A stretch of DNA of 10,223 bases. Origin: Thermomucor indicae-seudaticae. Lineage: Eukaryota > Mucoromycota > Mucoromycetes > Mucorales > Lichtheimiaceae. The notes beneath the pieces were generated by a model. That model saw only the letters and a program-made list of their open reading frames with translations, made no database searches and was not told where the DNA came from. The stretch is from NCBI GenBank assembly GCA_000787465.1, contig JSYX01000478.1:1-10223 (forward strand), given 5' to 3'. Each line of letters opens with the position of its first letter. Position 1 is the stretch's first letter. Of this stretch, positions 1 through 8,255 are shown piece by piece. The translations under genes were made by a program, and so were the position numbers.

Positions 1-33
1 TCGGAATGGGTGGCTGTCCAATTTCGTCAGAAG

Positions 34-75
34 GTATGAAAATATGTTTCGCTACATAGGAAGAATGTTAACCAG
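34..75 (+). other. Intron in KDZ gene
   Basis: GTATGA donor and TTAACCAG acceptor, 42 nt, phase 0. It joins an open frame ending FRQK to one starting ESDRKM. Such short introns suit a fungal genome. Confidence 0.65.
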
Positions 76-411
76 GAGAGTGACCGAAAGATGCGTCGTT
101 CCACTCGAAACATTTTGTATGTTTCTCTCACGAACTACGCCAAATTGATGGTTCTCGTTGAGGACCATCTTGACAATATTTGTGCGATGAATCGCGATAT
201 CTGTCCGGGATGCGCGCATAAGGTATGACATGTGTCGCGGTATTTAGGACCTATTGTCTGACCAGACTTTCAAAGTTCTGACAACCAGAGGACGATCATC
301 GCCATGGATGGGAATTTTCAATTGTGGCGCTTCAACAGAAGTGAAGACGCAGCAACAAATGATCCATGCGATCAATACGTTAACCGATATTGGAGACCGT
401 GTTGTATCGCA

Positions 412-471
412 GTATGACGTATGTTATATGTACGATATGCTTAGTATCTGTCTGGTTCTAACGCACTGCAG
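412..471 (+). other. Intron in KDZ gene
   Basis: GTATGA donor, CTAAC branch site just upstream of the CACTGCAG acceptor, 60 nt, phase 0. Removing it joins RPCCIA to SKCGCTAFKAL and keeps the KDZ reading frame. Confidence 0.8.
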
Positions 472-620
472 TCGAAATGCGGGTGTACTGCTTTTAAAGC
501 ATTAGAGAGACCGGGGCGGCAAAGGCCGAATGGTCTCCGAGACACGGATGTCTTTGGTGCGACGTGCGCTCGCCATGGTTTCCCGATGACGTTCATGAAT
601 ATGACAAGCACGGCAGAAAG

Positions 621-677
621 GTATGTGTGCGCTGCAGTCACTGTATCAGACAGAACCAATACCTTTTCAATTTAAAG
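621..677 (+). other. Intron in KDZ gene
   Basis: GTATGT donor and TTTAAAG acceptor, 57 nt, phase 2. Removal gives AER-FDYPLTILNQ, matching the usual KDZ spacing between the GER-like and DYPL motifs. Read through instead, the frame hits a stop. Confidence 0.75.
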
Positions 678-780
678 GTTCGATTATCCTTTGACGATAT
701 TGAACCAGATAAGTAAGCAACACGGCAATAATCTAGCTGTAATGTGCGACGTTGCTTGCAAAATTCGTCCGACTTTCCAA

Positions 781-839
781 GTAAGGATCTCACTGATCTG
801 CTTTAGTATTCTGATTGTGATATTGATTTCATGGTTTAG
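781..839 (+). other. Intron in KDZ gene
   Basis: GTAAGG donor and GGTTTAG acceptor, 59 nt, phase 0. It separates CDVACKIRPTFQ from HTAETAPLDD and VGVFHAYGH in the same frame. Confidence 0.75.
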
Positions 840-1150
840 CATACAGCTGAGACCGCTCCTTTAGATGATGTTCCCCTGGCTGTGGGCGTCTTCCATGCAT
901 ATGGACATGATGCTCATTGCCAGGTGGAGTATCACCCAAGGCTGCAATCTGGCTTCGGCTTAACGGATGGAGAAGCGCTTGAGCGCCTGTGGTCTCATTG
1001 CCACTTTGAAGGGACAAAAGTCGAGGGGAAAATCTGGTCATGTATCTGACTAAAATCTTGGCAGATGTTCCATCTGGCAAAAATCTGACCGTAAAACTTT
1101 AATTTTCCTCTTGGTGTGTAGCCTAGAAAAGCATGTAAGAGGCTTCCCGG

Positions 1151-1171
1151 ACTAGGGATTCTTATCGATTC
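1151..1171 (+). repeat. Left terminal inverted repeat of the MITE
   Basis: Perfect 21-bp inverted match to 1596-1616. It begins ACTAGGG, and the arm may start after the TA at 1153-1154 if that is the target duplication. Confidence 0.85.
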
Positions 1172-1595
1172 GATGCCTCGATAACCGGATTGGGGTTGGA
1201 TCGACTTTTTCGGTCTCGAGACAGGGCCGGATCGGATCGAAAGTTATCAATCGATCCTCCCCGGATCGACAAGGCCTCGACAATCCTTCATGTATGGAAG
1301 TGAATAATTCTGTGGAGAAGATACTGCATTCTTTATGGGCTTCTCTGCTACAGTTGTTCTGTTACAGAAGATCCACGTACTCCTGTAGCAATGAAAGCAC
1401 TTATATGCCCTCACTTTTATGAATGACTTCCCTCAGGTGTAAACAAAAAAATCCGTGACTTCGATATAAATGTAAATTTCCGAAGATTTCGAGGCTTGAA
1501 AAAGGATCGAGATCGGATTGAAAAATATCGAGCCAATCCGATCCAATCCCATAAATTATCAATCGCTCTCAATCACATGGAGGATCGGATCGATT

Positions 1596-1616
1596 GAATC
1601 GATAAGAATCCCTAGT
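1596..1616 (-). repeat. Right terminal inverted repeat of the MITE
   Basis: Perfect 21-bp reverse complement of 1151-1171, ending CCCTAGT. The TA at 1613-1614 is the candidate second copy of the target site. Confidence 0.85.
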
Positions 1617-2575
1617 GGCAACCACCGAAATCCGCCTGGAGCGTCTGGCAAAGCTTTTCAAATAGCTTTTCAAACAACTCCCCTGTGAAATTTCCGTGGT
1701 AGTCGTGATGGCGTGATGGTCAGGAGTAATGCCTGCCTCACGAACTACGTCAGGTACCGTGTTCCACAGTTCATCATCTTCAGCAGGTCGCCAGGACCCT
1801 TCCCTGAGCCTCTAGCTTTCCCGTCTATTGGACAAATTAGGATGCTGTCTCTGACTACTCTCGCTTCAAGTTTGTTGTTCTGACGAAAGACAACGATAGC
1901 TCCAAAGGTAACCAGCATAGGCTTTCTTCCACTTTCATACACGACTCCTCCTTTTGGAACCCATGTCCATTGGGAATGATGGTTGACGTGGCAATACTAT
2001 TCGTGAAGAAACACTTCAGGCACAATAAGCAGGCCATTCACGTTGAGATTAGCCAAGCGTTTCTTGACGTACTGCTTTCGGAAGGCCAACGTGCTTTCCT
2101 TGTTATGAAGCTGGTTCATGCGCTTGCCAATTCCGTGATAGAGGCCAATTTTTGGCAGATAACGGCGAAGGGTACTTTCTGCAATTTTGAAGCCCTTTTC
2201 CAGAAGTTTTTGGCGAATAAACTTGGACGTAACAGGAGTGCCGTTTTTGTTGCCTTCAATAACGGCTTCTCGAGTAGCTCAGGCAAGTGCTGGGTCGACA
2301 GGTTGCTCCGACGTCCGACCTTTCTTGGTTCTTTGGGCTCCTCATTAGCCATCTCGAGGCGAATGGCCTCCTGCGCGACTTTCACACCAACGCCTGTGAC
2401 GAGGGCGAGCAGCTTGCTCTTTGATAGCTTTTTTCCCCACCTTGTGGGCTGGTCCACGGCCGTCCAAATACCTCTGGACATTGATCAGAATCCGGTATTC
2501 ATTCGCCGTTACGGGCTTTTGAGTGCGCTTAATGGGGAAGTCTTTCGTAATGGAAGCAAGAATATTATATGAACG
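1617..2575 (-). pseudogene. IS630/Tc1-like transposase with homeodomain-like N-terminus, decayed and 3'-truncated
   Basis: Read leftward on the minus strand, three frames carry one degraded transposase. The N-terminal part (about 2575-2455) gives ITKDFPIKRTQKPV and NEYRILINVQRYLDG. A shift then gives LLALVTGVGVKVAQEA and a GRRSNLS segment. A second shift near 2270 gives the helix-turn-helix block FIRQKLLEKGFKIAESTLRR. The start of the DDE domain follows: PEVFLHE, stop, YCHVNHHSQWTWVPKGG, then YESGRKPMLVTFGAIVVF. In the family this site is normally DES; here Asp reads His and the next-but-one codon is TAG. Further shifts precede DYHGNFTGELFEKLFEKL and QADFGGCH, where homology stops at the MITE border (1616). 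The second Asp/Glu region is missing. The gene is clearly dead. The long plus-strand frame over it (1970-2572) is antisense shadow. Family assignment is from recalled motifs. Confidence 0.8.
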
Positions 2576-2755
2576 CGTTCAGAAAAGCCTCAAGAATATT
2601 TTTTATAAGATGCCAATGCGTCATTCCTAGTCACTTAAATAGTTCCCTTAGTGGGGAAGTTTCAGGGTGAAAAATCGGAGCGCTTATTTCTGAACAGGAC
2701 TCTATATTGTTTAATAGCGCGTAACTCCGTCGCTGGATTTTTCCTTGTTTTTTAG
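2576..2755. other. Spacer between IS630/Tc1-like and tnp2 remnants
   Basis: No gene is recognised here. The last bases (TTTTTCCTTGTTTTTTAG, ending 2755) form a polypyrimidine tract plus acceptor and read as a 3' splice site. An upstream tnp2 exon is therefore missing or lost. No CACTA terminal repeat was seen. Confidence 0.5.
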
Positions 2756-3261
2756 ACGGCAATGCCGTGGTTTCCTACGAGGCGATGTAGCAACTACGTC
2801 TCCCGTGCTGGACAATACTGCCTCTGCGGCTACTGTTCCCGCAGAAAACGACCCCATGGACTGCGAAGAAGAAGAGTACGATACCGGTTTTGTAATCAAT
2901 ATCGATGTTGGAAGCCCATTGCAGTTAGCTGCTAATGAGGATGGATTTACGGAGGCTACTCCATCTGTGGCATCTGCCGCACCCGTCCAGGATACGGATC
3001 TTTCGTTTGAAGCTGACGACGAAATGCCACTTTACTTCCAGCAGTCTGAGGCTTCAGACAAGGAATACATCAGCGACAGCGATGAAGATGCTGTGCCTCA
3101 TATCGAGAACGACATGCAAAGCCGCACAGAAGGATTTAAATTCAAGCAGCATGCGGCCGTCAATCTTGATCCCCACGTGCAGAAAAGTTTTGAACTGTGC
3201 TGACTAGTTCAAGATGAGAATATCAGTCGAAAGGCGTACGAATGTTTAGTGGAACTGTTCA

Positions 3262-3307
3262 GTAAGCGTATTGCTGAAGATAACTTTATTGAGTGATAAT
3301 GTTTCAG
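3262..3307 (+). other. Intron in tnp2 gene
   Basis: GTAAGC donor, TGATAAT possible branch site, TTTCAG acceptor, 46 nt, phase 1. Removal joins ECLVELF to TLEISCYSIKQ in frame and removes two stops. Confidence 0.75.
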
Positions 3308-3797
3308 GTACTCTGGAAATATCCTGCTATTCCATCAAACAAAGTGCCTTTGCTCACAGCTCAAACCGCGGAAAGCACCATGATGGATTATTCGTCTCCA
3401 AGCAAACAGACTACCGGATCTGCCCCAAAGGATGTCGACTGTTTGCTGATAGTCCCACTGCGCCTTGCACCTGTGGCTCGCCTCAGCTCAAACCTGATGG
3501 CAGTCCTATTGCGACGATGGCATACTTCTCGCTCGCTAAACAACTGTCGGAATTAGTGGCGAACGATGACATGCACGATCTGCTCATGGACTGCGCTGAA
3601 GGCGAAGAACGAGAGGAGGGCATGGACGGTGATGTTCTTGACGGGGCTGTCTACAAATCCATGGCACCAACTCTGTTCAAAAACAAGCTTGACATTGCCT
3701 TGGAATTGTTCATCGATGGATTCGTGCCCTTTGAAGGCGGAGATGCGCGGATGACCATCGTGCATGTCGTTATCATGAACTTGCCAGCGTTGAAAAG

Positions 3798-3853
3798 GTG
3801 ACACAATACTTGGAATATCAGCAATTGATAAATTCCAGCTAACCGGATCACAG
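3798..3853 (+). other. Intron in tnp2 gene
   Basis: GTGACA donor, GCTAAC branch site, ATCACAG acceptor, 56 nt, phase 2. Removal gives LPALKR-YKNENMLQVAVIP, the uninterrupted tnp2 family motif. Confidence 0.85.
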
Positions 3854-4001
3854 ATATAAGAACGAAAACATGCTGCAGGTCGCTGTTATTCCATTTGGAC
3901 ACACGAAAGATATATCCAGTTTCCTAAAGCCACTGTTTGATGAGCTTAGTGCCCTTGAAGAAGCTGAGATGACCGTGGAATGTCCGAGTGGACTTCTCAT
4001 T

Positions 4002-4060
4002 TAGGGAATTTCTCCATCCATGATTTTTTTCCCTTGCAGCTACGACTTCTTTTAGTGACT
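4002..4060 (+). repeat. Left imperfect terminal inverted repeat of the MULE
   Basis: Two blocks match the right end in inverted orientation: TAGGGAATTTCTCCA (4002-4016) and CAGCTACGACTTC plus TTTTAGTGAC (4037-4059). A 20-nt stretch with a T-run lies between them here but not at the right end. Confidence 0.65.
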
Positions 4061-4293
4061 TCAGTAAACGTTTGTGGTTCGTCGTACGAGATTTCAGGTC
4101 TGTGCGGGCTTGAGAGTATGATGTGATGCCTTGCTACAAATGTGCACCCAGTGAAGTTTAGCAGATTCTGCTGCCCTCAGGCAGCGAGCCATTCAGAGGT
4201 ATAAGATGTCAGCGTGTGCGAGAGAAAGTGGTCGCTCATTGCAATTCACTCGCACTATTCGTGTTTGTTACACAAACTCTCTCGTTAACTCAG
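4061..4293. other. Noncoding left subterminal region of the MULE
   Basis: No gene is supported. Two small inverted repeats are visible: GCTGCC-CTCA-GGCAGC (4170-4185) and GTTTGT-TAC-ACAAAC around 4264-4278. Both are short enough to be chance. Confidence 0.35.
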
Positions 4294-4368
4294 CTTCCAG
4301 CTACGACTTTTGGTCTGCCTTCCAGCTATGACTTTCGGCCTACCTCGCAACTATGATCTATCGCTTTA
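4294..4368 (+). repeat. Subterminal 25-bp tandem repeat, about three degenerate copies
   Basis: Units start at 4294, 4319 and 4344. Each carries CTTCCAGCTAYGACTTT or a degraded form (CTCGCAACTATGATCT). The same core occurs at 4038-4048 near the left end and inverted at about 9861-9873, 9896-9908 and 9949-9961 near the right end. Clustered subterminal motifs often serve as transposase binding sites in DNA transposons; that role here is inferred. Confidence 0.7.
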
Positions 4369-4407
4369 AATAGCGTATGCTTTATACTTGTGGCTATTGT
4401 CAATTAT

Positions 4408-4524
4408 GGAGGACATTCAGAACTACACGGTTGATGACCATTTCGTTAGAAACGCCCGCGTAGCTTCGTGGAGCGGGCACTTCTAACGAAATGGTCATCA
4501 ACCATGTAGTTCTGAATGTCCTCC
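4408..4524. repeat. 117-nt near-perfect hairpin (inverted repeat)
   Basis: The arm at 4408-4451 pairs with 4481-4524 over 44 bp with a single mismatch (C4428 against A4504). Two mismatched positions follow (4452-4453 against 4479-4480). A 6-bp GC stem (4454-4459 against 4473-4478) then closes a 13-nt loop (4460-4472). The structure is centred at 4466, and the flanks do not extend the pairing. No coding frame covers it. It sits just inside the subterminal repeat cluster of the MULE and could be a small foldback insertion, a cruciform or a hairpin RNA source. Confidence 0.9.
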
Positions 4525-5045
4525 TATGACTTTGGATTGTGTTACGAAGCGAAGGTAGTCACAATAACTGCCGCTGGAAAAACATAGTATACGGATGCTA
4601 AGAAACAAGCTTCTGTAATATGATATATCACACAAAAAGAGGTTTCTGAGACATCTGAGGTGGACAATAACGTGTAAACTAGATTGTTGCATGGATAAGG
4701 TTTCCCTAAAAGGGTATGGAGTTCTCATTTACGGTTGGAAAGACAAATGAGGCATTATGCAAAACAAATTCGTTACGGATCACTAGATGTATTCTCTCCT
4801 GAATCGGAACAATAAAAGAATAAGAAAGGACAATTGTTTACCACTCAATGGACGAGTGACGACACATGTCCTGCATTCTTTGAAGTACAACGTGCACGAT
4901 AGTTTACAAGCAAATTACCTAACCTTATTCTTGAGCCGACAAATGTGAATGACACGTAATGCGTATTACTTTGCTCGGTTACACATGATAAACACGTATC
5001 ATAACCTGGAATCTGATCGGAAAGGCAGAACAGCTGTTCCATGGC
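4525..5045. other. AT-rich noncoding leader between hairpin and MULE promoter
   Basis: No protein-coding signal was found in any frame; the short minus-strand frames (4498-4728, 4845-5042) match nothing recognised. The stretch sits upstream of the transposase exon and probably holds its 5' regulatory sequence. Confidence 0.4.
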
Positions 5046-5053
5046 TATAAATA
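5046..5053 (+). promoter_or_regulatory. TATA box upstream of MULE transposase
   Basis: TATAAATA at 5046-5053 lies 82 nt before the ATG at 5136, a usual distance for a fungal core promoter plus short 5' UTR. Pyrimidine-rich sequence (CTTTCTAGTG to CTTTCCCTC) lies between them. Confidence 0.5.
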
Positions 5054-6403
5054 CCTAGAATTCTTTAATTGCGTCTTTCTAGTGTCTTTACGCTTAATCC
5101 AGTAGCTTTCCCTCACTATTCACGCGTGTTTAACCATGAGCAACTCTATTGTTGGCAAGACTTATGCTTCCTATGATTCTATGGAAATGGAGCTCCAGAA
5201 CCACGCCTGGAACCATGGCTTCGCCATAGTTAGCGGAGGAGAGAACAAGAAGAATGGAACCGTATATTTCAAGTGTGTTCACCACGGCAAGTACCAGGAT
5301 AAAGTCGGTGATGGTTGCCAACGTAAGGTCAACAGCAAGAAGACCGACTGCGGCTGGGTGGCCTATGCTCGGAAGAACAGACAAGGCAAAGAGGACGTAG
5401 ATGACGGTATCTGGGAGATACGCTACGTCCGGTATCACTCAGTCCACAAATACTGCGTCAAGAACGACTATGAAGAAGCCCTCGAGGCAGATGTGGAGGA
5501 GCATAATCATCCTCTGGTTAAGCCGAAAGAATGCGCGATGGCCGTGTATCATCAGCATCGTAAGCTAACCGACACCGTGGCTATTAACATAGCAAGGATG
5601 AAACAAGTGGCAGTAAAACCCGCCCAAATCCAGGAGACTCTGAACTACGGAAACAACGATGGGACAATTGTAACTCGACGAGATGTTTACAACTTCGTGG
5701 CCAGACATTGCGCTGCTGCGACAGGAACAGAATCCGAGGACCTGTTAAAGTACTTTCAAGAGAAGGACCACATTGTACATTATCAAGCCAACCAGAACAA
5801 TGTCCTCAAAAATATCGTTGCCGTGCACCCTCACGCAATTGAGAAAGCAAGTAGTTTTAGTGACGTTGTTCTAATTAATTCGACATACAAGACAAATACT
5901 CACAAGATGCGGCTTGTAAATGTTGTCGGAGTTAATAACCTGGGCAGAGAACATCACCGTACATTCGTTATTGCGACCGCTCTTATATCCAATGAGACGA
6001 GGCAAGCTTTCACCTGAGTCGTTCAAAAGCTGAAGACAGTCGTATGGCCTCCGCAGACCCCAACACTTTTCGTAACGGACCAGGATGACCGATTGATCGC
6101 TGCCTTGACCGACGTGTTCCCGAAGGCTTCCCATATTCTTTGTGCATGGCACGTTGCTAGAAATTTTGAAAAAAAGATACAAAGCAGCGACCTACAAAGA
6201 TGGCGCAGTCCGTCAAGTTGACGACGATAGTACATCGATTGTGAAAAGATTCGAGCGGATTGTCAATGAAATGTTGTACGCACGGGACCTTTAATAATTT
6301 GACAAAGCCGTGAGCGATTACCGAGATCTAGCGAACAAATCATCAATCGGAGACGGTCTTAATGAATATCTCGACAGGCAGGCTATTTACTTACAACACT
6401 TCA

Positions 6404-6450
6404 GTTTGTGCTCTATAGCACTAATAGCTTCTGTGAATTTTCTGCTATAG
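6404..6450 (+). other. Possible intron or small insertion in MULE DDE domain
   Basis: This stretch interrupts the motif between EYLDRQ and KEKW. It has a good 3' splice signature (CACTAAT, a T-rich tract, GCTATAG ending 6450), but the donor is unclear: GTTTGT at 6404 breaks the frame, and the weaker GTGCTC at 6408 keeps it. Confidence 0.35.
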
Positions 6451-6625
6451 TGCTTTAGTCACCAAGGAAAAGTGGGTAGGTCCATGGTGAGGAAAACATC
6501 CACACTTGGGAAATCGGACAACACAAAGGGTGGAAAGTGCGCATTGGATGTTTAAACAGCAAATTCAAGTGCCAGGCTCCCTTGTAAACCTTTTTAAACA
6601 CATACATCGCTACAATGAGCGCTCA

Positions 6626-6704
6626 GTGAGTAATTGCTAGTCGTATGCACCTTGGTGAAAATGGTTGTTTTTACTGACTTTGGAACAATGTTTGTTCATG
6701 ATAG
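6626..6704 (+). other. Intron in MULE transposase
   Basis: GTGAGT donor, ACTGAC branch site, CATGATAG acceptor, 79 nt, phase 0. Removal joins HRYNERS directly to ITDENEEFFKEMQHLP in the same frame, removing several stops. Confidence 0.85.
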
Positions 6705-6999
6705 ATAACTGACGAAAATGAAGAGTTTTTTAAAGAGATGCAGCATCTACCAACGGTCTTGAGCAATGAAGATAAGACTTATCTCGCTGAAATACTAGGC
6801 AAAGTTTCGCACTCTGCATTATACGCTTTGCGAAACGAACGCAGTAAGCTGAGAGAACCACATTTTACGGGCATCACGGAAGACCGCAATTGCCCGTTCA
6901 AGGTCAATTACAAACTCCCTTGCCGCCATGTGCCGCCAATTACGTCGGCGCAGCTGCCACTAGGCATGATTGACAAGCACTGGTATTTAGAATGGGAAG

Positions 7000-7066
7000 G
7001 TAAGACTATGCTCAAGAAAACTAGATTATCCCGCATACTGTGTCTAAATTGTATGGCATGGAATAG
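7000..7066 (+). other. Intron in MULE transposase
   Basis: GTAAGA donor and GGAATAG acceptor, 67 nt, phase 1. Removal changes a frame that soon ends into one that runs on for 77 further codons (EWEAKKQVEIDEQLDHAA onward to KGRPKDKR). Confidence 0.85.
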
Positions 7067-7302
7067 CCAAAAAACAGGTCGAGATAGACGAGCAACTGGA
7101 TCATGCAGCAGTCCAGATTTTATATGACGTGCGTAGCAGATTGTTGGCAACCACAAGCAAGAGTGGCTTGCGTCAATTAATGGGAAGAATAAGAAAGGCA
7201 TTAGCTGAAACGGACGATATTCATGAAACAGCGACTGTTCCTAGTCAGATCAAGTTGCCTGCAAAGGTAGTTACTAAAGGCCGTCCGAAAGATAAAAGAT
7301 GA

Positions 7303-7643
7303 AGATCGATGAAGACGCGAATTGAAGCAGCAAGCATAATCACTAATTCATGGTAGCCAAAAAGCGCAAAAGCGAAGAAATCGACGGAAGTAACGCAAAT
7401 TGTACAGCTAGCAAGAAATAAGTATTTCTGTTAAGTACGCGTTACTCTTCACTAACTGCTGTATAGACAAAGATCCGACTCGAAGACTAACACTGCCTTT
7501 GCAAACAATATGAGTGCTGGCGAACAAGCACATCTTCCCAGAAACTCAAAGGAACTATTTGTTCCAAAGAGAAAGAAGCCTAGAACTGTGCAAGTCGATA
7601 GCATATGGGAAGACATAAAATTGACATTTGGGGATGATGATAG
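7303..7643 (+). pseudogene. Linker exons between MULE transposase and OTU block
   Basis: Past the TGA at 7300-7302 one alternate frame still looks coding (KMKIDEDAN, FMVAKKRKSEEIDGSNANC), with two stops. A likely intron at 7422-7466 (GTATTT donor, CACTAAC branch site, GTATAG acceptor) leads into an open exon reading RSDSKTNTAFANNMSAG, LFVPKRKKPRTVQVDSIWED and IKLTFGDDDR up to a GTATGT donor at 7644. The composition is basic then acidic, with lysine/arginine clusters that could serve nuclear import. No domain is recognised. Continuity with the blocks on either side suggests one long protein rather than separate genes. The exact exon joins are inferred. Confidence 0.5.
7422..7466 (+). other. 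Probable intron between MULE and OTU modules
   Basis: GTATTT donor, textbook CACTAAC branch site and CTGTATAG acceptor, 45 nt. The downstream exon stays open for 59 codons. The upstream frame is damaged, so the phase cannot be fixed. Confidence 0.6.
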
Positions 7644-7670
7644 GTATGTGACAGATTGATACTGGTGCAG

Positions 7671-8250
7671 TTCGAATCATATTCACAGCCTTTTGGTGTG
7701 AAACCAGCGACGGACGACTTCTAGTGGATCCCGACGTCCCATCAGACTTCTATGACGGCGTCATTAACGTGAAGCGAGACGGCCACTGCGGCTTTCGGGT
7801 TAAATTGTGAAGCTTTTGAAAGGCGATGAAAACGCATTTATAGACATCAAGAGAAGTATGCTCAACTGTTTACGCCAAAACGCGGATGTATATCGCAGTC
7901 GTTTCTGGTTTGACGTTGAAGCACTTGAGCGTATCATCGCCTTTGGTATCACCGAGACAAAGCCATCCGAGCAGCAACCCAGTGACGTTCCTGAAGCCAG
8001 TCAGCAATACTGGTTTAATGCCGATTGCGTTCAAGTGGCAGCAGATTCTTTTAAAACACCTATCGCAGTCTACAACGATCAAGGTTACACCCGCATTAAC
8101 ACGGACGCCACATTCAAACGAATAAGAGTGCTATCGCCTTTGTTGTACCTTTCATTTCGAAAGCCGGAAAAGACACACAAGCCAGTTCAACTCGTGCTGC
8201 ACCACGCCAATGGCAACCATTGGATGTCGGACAATATCAAAGATAGTTGA
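7671..8250 (+). pseudogene. OTU-family cysteine protease module of the MULE
   Basis: OTU domains are papain-like cysteine proteases, many of them deubiquitinases, and occur in some MULE proteins of plants and fungi. The N-terminal motif DFYDGVINVKRDGHCGFR contains the conserved D-G-x-C block (Asp codon 7778-7780, catalytic Cys 7787-7789). A one-base frame break at about 7795-7808 follows. The frame then runs 147 codons: LLKGDENAFIDIKRSML, WFNADCVQVAADSFKTPIAV, then PVQLVLHHANGNHW, whose His (8218-8220) sits at the usual catalytic His position. It stops at 8248-8250. The Cys and His are both kept. The upstream join from the GTATGT donor at 7644 is unclear; an acceptor at 7670 or 7688 is possible, but neither gives a clean phase. 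Whether the domain processes ubiquitin or the element's own polyprotein is unknown. Confidence 0.8.
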
Positions 8251-8255
8251 CTTGA

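Larger units (their letters stand above)
1..1101 (+). pseudogene. KDZ-family transposase, 3' part, multi-exon, partial at window edge
   Basis: This is the catalytic part of a KDZ (Kyakuja-Dileera-Zisupton) DNA transposase, which cuts and pastes its element through a DDE/RNase H-like active site. Reading through introns gives the family landmarks in order: CPGC near 209-219, AMDGNFQLWRF (Asp codon 307-309), CGCTAFKAL, FGATCARHGFP, FDYPLTILNQISKQHGNNL, CDVACK (Asp codon 748-750), VGVFHAYGH, CQVEYHPR and DGEALERLWS (Glu codon 972-974). All three catalytic acids are present. Introns that restore or keep the frame are 34-75 (phase 0), 412-471 (phase 0, CTAAC branch site), 621-677 (phase 2) and 781-839 (phase 0). 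An intron at about 223-265 has a good donor, but the downstream frame is off by one, so a small indel is likely. After LWS the frame breaks again near 1000-1030, and a weaker tail runs to the stop at 1099-1101. The 5' end lies outside the window. It is called a pseudogene because of these two frame breaks. The family call is firm; functional status is not. Confidence 0.85.
1151..1616. mobile_element. MITE-like non-autonomous DNA transposon, 466 bp
   Basis: Positions 1151-1171 are a perfect 21-bp inverted match to 1596-1616, with GGGATTCTTATCGATTC as the core. The core arms are flanked by TA (1153-1154 and 1613-1614), which fits the TA target duplication of Tc1/mariner elements; under that reading the element is 1155-1612. 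The interior is rich in GATCGGATC-type motifs on both sides (for example near 1230 and 1582), and a TTATCAATCG motif occurs twice (about 1244 and 1557). No open frame of useful length is present, so movement would depend on a transposase supplied elsewhere. It lies exactly where the minus-strand IS630/Tc1-like gene loses homology, so it probably inserted into that gene or marks its broken end. A CTAG or other target duplication cannot be excluded. Confidence 0.8.
2756..4001 (+). pseudogene. tnp2-type (CACTA/EnSpm) transposase, N-terminal half, interrupted by the MULE
   Basis: This is part of a fungal transposase of family tnp2 (Pfam Transposase_21), the cut-and-paste enzyme of CACTA elements. 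Exon 1 (from about 2756) encodes a low-complexity acidic N-terminal region (DCEEEEYDTGF, SDSDEDAVPH) and reaches an in-frame TGA at 3201-3203. The frame then continues as DENISRKAYECLVELF to the intron at 3262-3307 (phase 1). Exon 2 carries the hallmark block: DYRICPKGCRLF, a C-x-C pair in APCTCG, PIATMAYFSLAKQLSELV, FKNKLDIALELFIDGFVPF and TIVHVVIMNLPALKR. After the intron at 3798-3853 (phase 2), YKNENMLQVAVIP, FLKPLFDELSALEE and MTVECPSGLLI follow. A stop at 4001-4003 falls where the MULE inverted repeat starts. In intact family members the domain continues, so the gene is broken in mid-domain. The 5' zinc-knuckle region usual in the family is absent. Confidence 0.8.
5136..7302 (+). pseudogene. 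MULE transposase: FAR1-type zinc finger, DDE domain, SWIM-like finger, basic tail
   Basis: The start at 5136 (context AACCATGAG) opens a 293-codon frame. Residues 20-126 form a FAR1/WRKY-GCM1-type zinc finger with ligands C47 (YFKC), C72 (DCGW) and H123/H125 (EEHNHPL). The MULE catalytic domain follows: DVVLINSTYKTNTHKMRLVN, where the family has Asp and this copy Asn (codon 5877-5879). TGA at 6015-6017 replaces what is probably the Trp of a FTW motif. Beyond it, LFVTDQDDRLIAAL (second Asp, 6078-6080) and ILCAWHVARNFEKK continue. A frame change near 6175 and stops at about 6290 precede EYLDRQ. A separate frame carries KEKW, a TGA at 6488-6490, then HLGNRTTQRVESAHW with the third catalytic Glu at 6533-6535. 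After two introns, CPFKVNYKLPCRH resembles a SWIM finger and KHWYLE follows. A basic KGRPKDKR end meets TGA at 7300-7302. Downstream sequence suggests the original protein ran on into the OTU block. Confidence 0.9.

Noticed and set aside
254..505. 83-codon plus-strand frame
   Set aside because: It is the wrong frame of KDZ exons; the adjacent frame carries MDGNFQLWRF, and this one runs through an intron.
1970..2572. 200-codon plus-strand open frame
   Set aside because: It is antisense to the IS630/Tc1-like transposase, whose minus-strand frames give recognisable helix-turn-helix and DDE motifs. The plus-strand product resembles nothing known.
5130..5438. 102-codon hydrophobic minus-strand frame
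   Set aside because: It lies opposite the FAR1 finger of the MULE transposase; the apparent hydrophobicity comes from reading the complement of lysine and asparagine codons.
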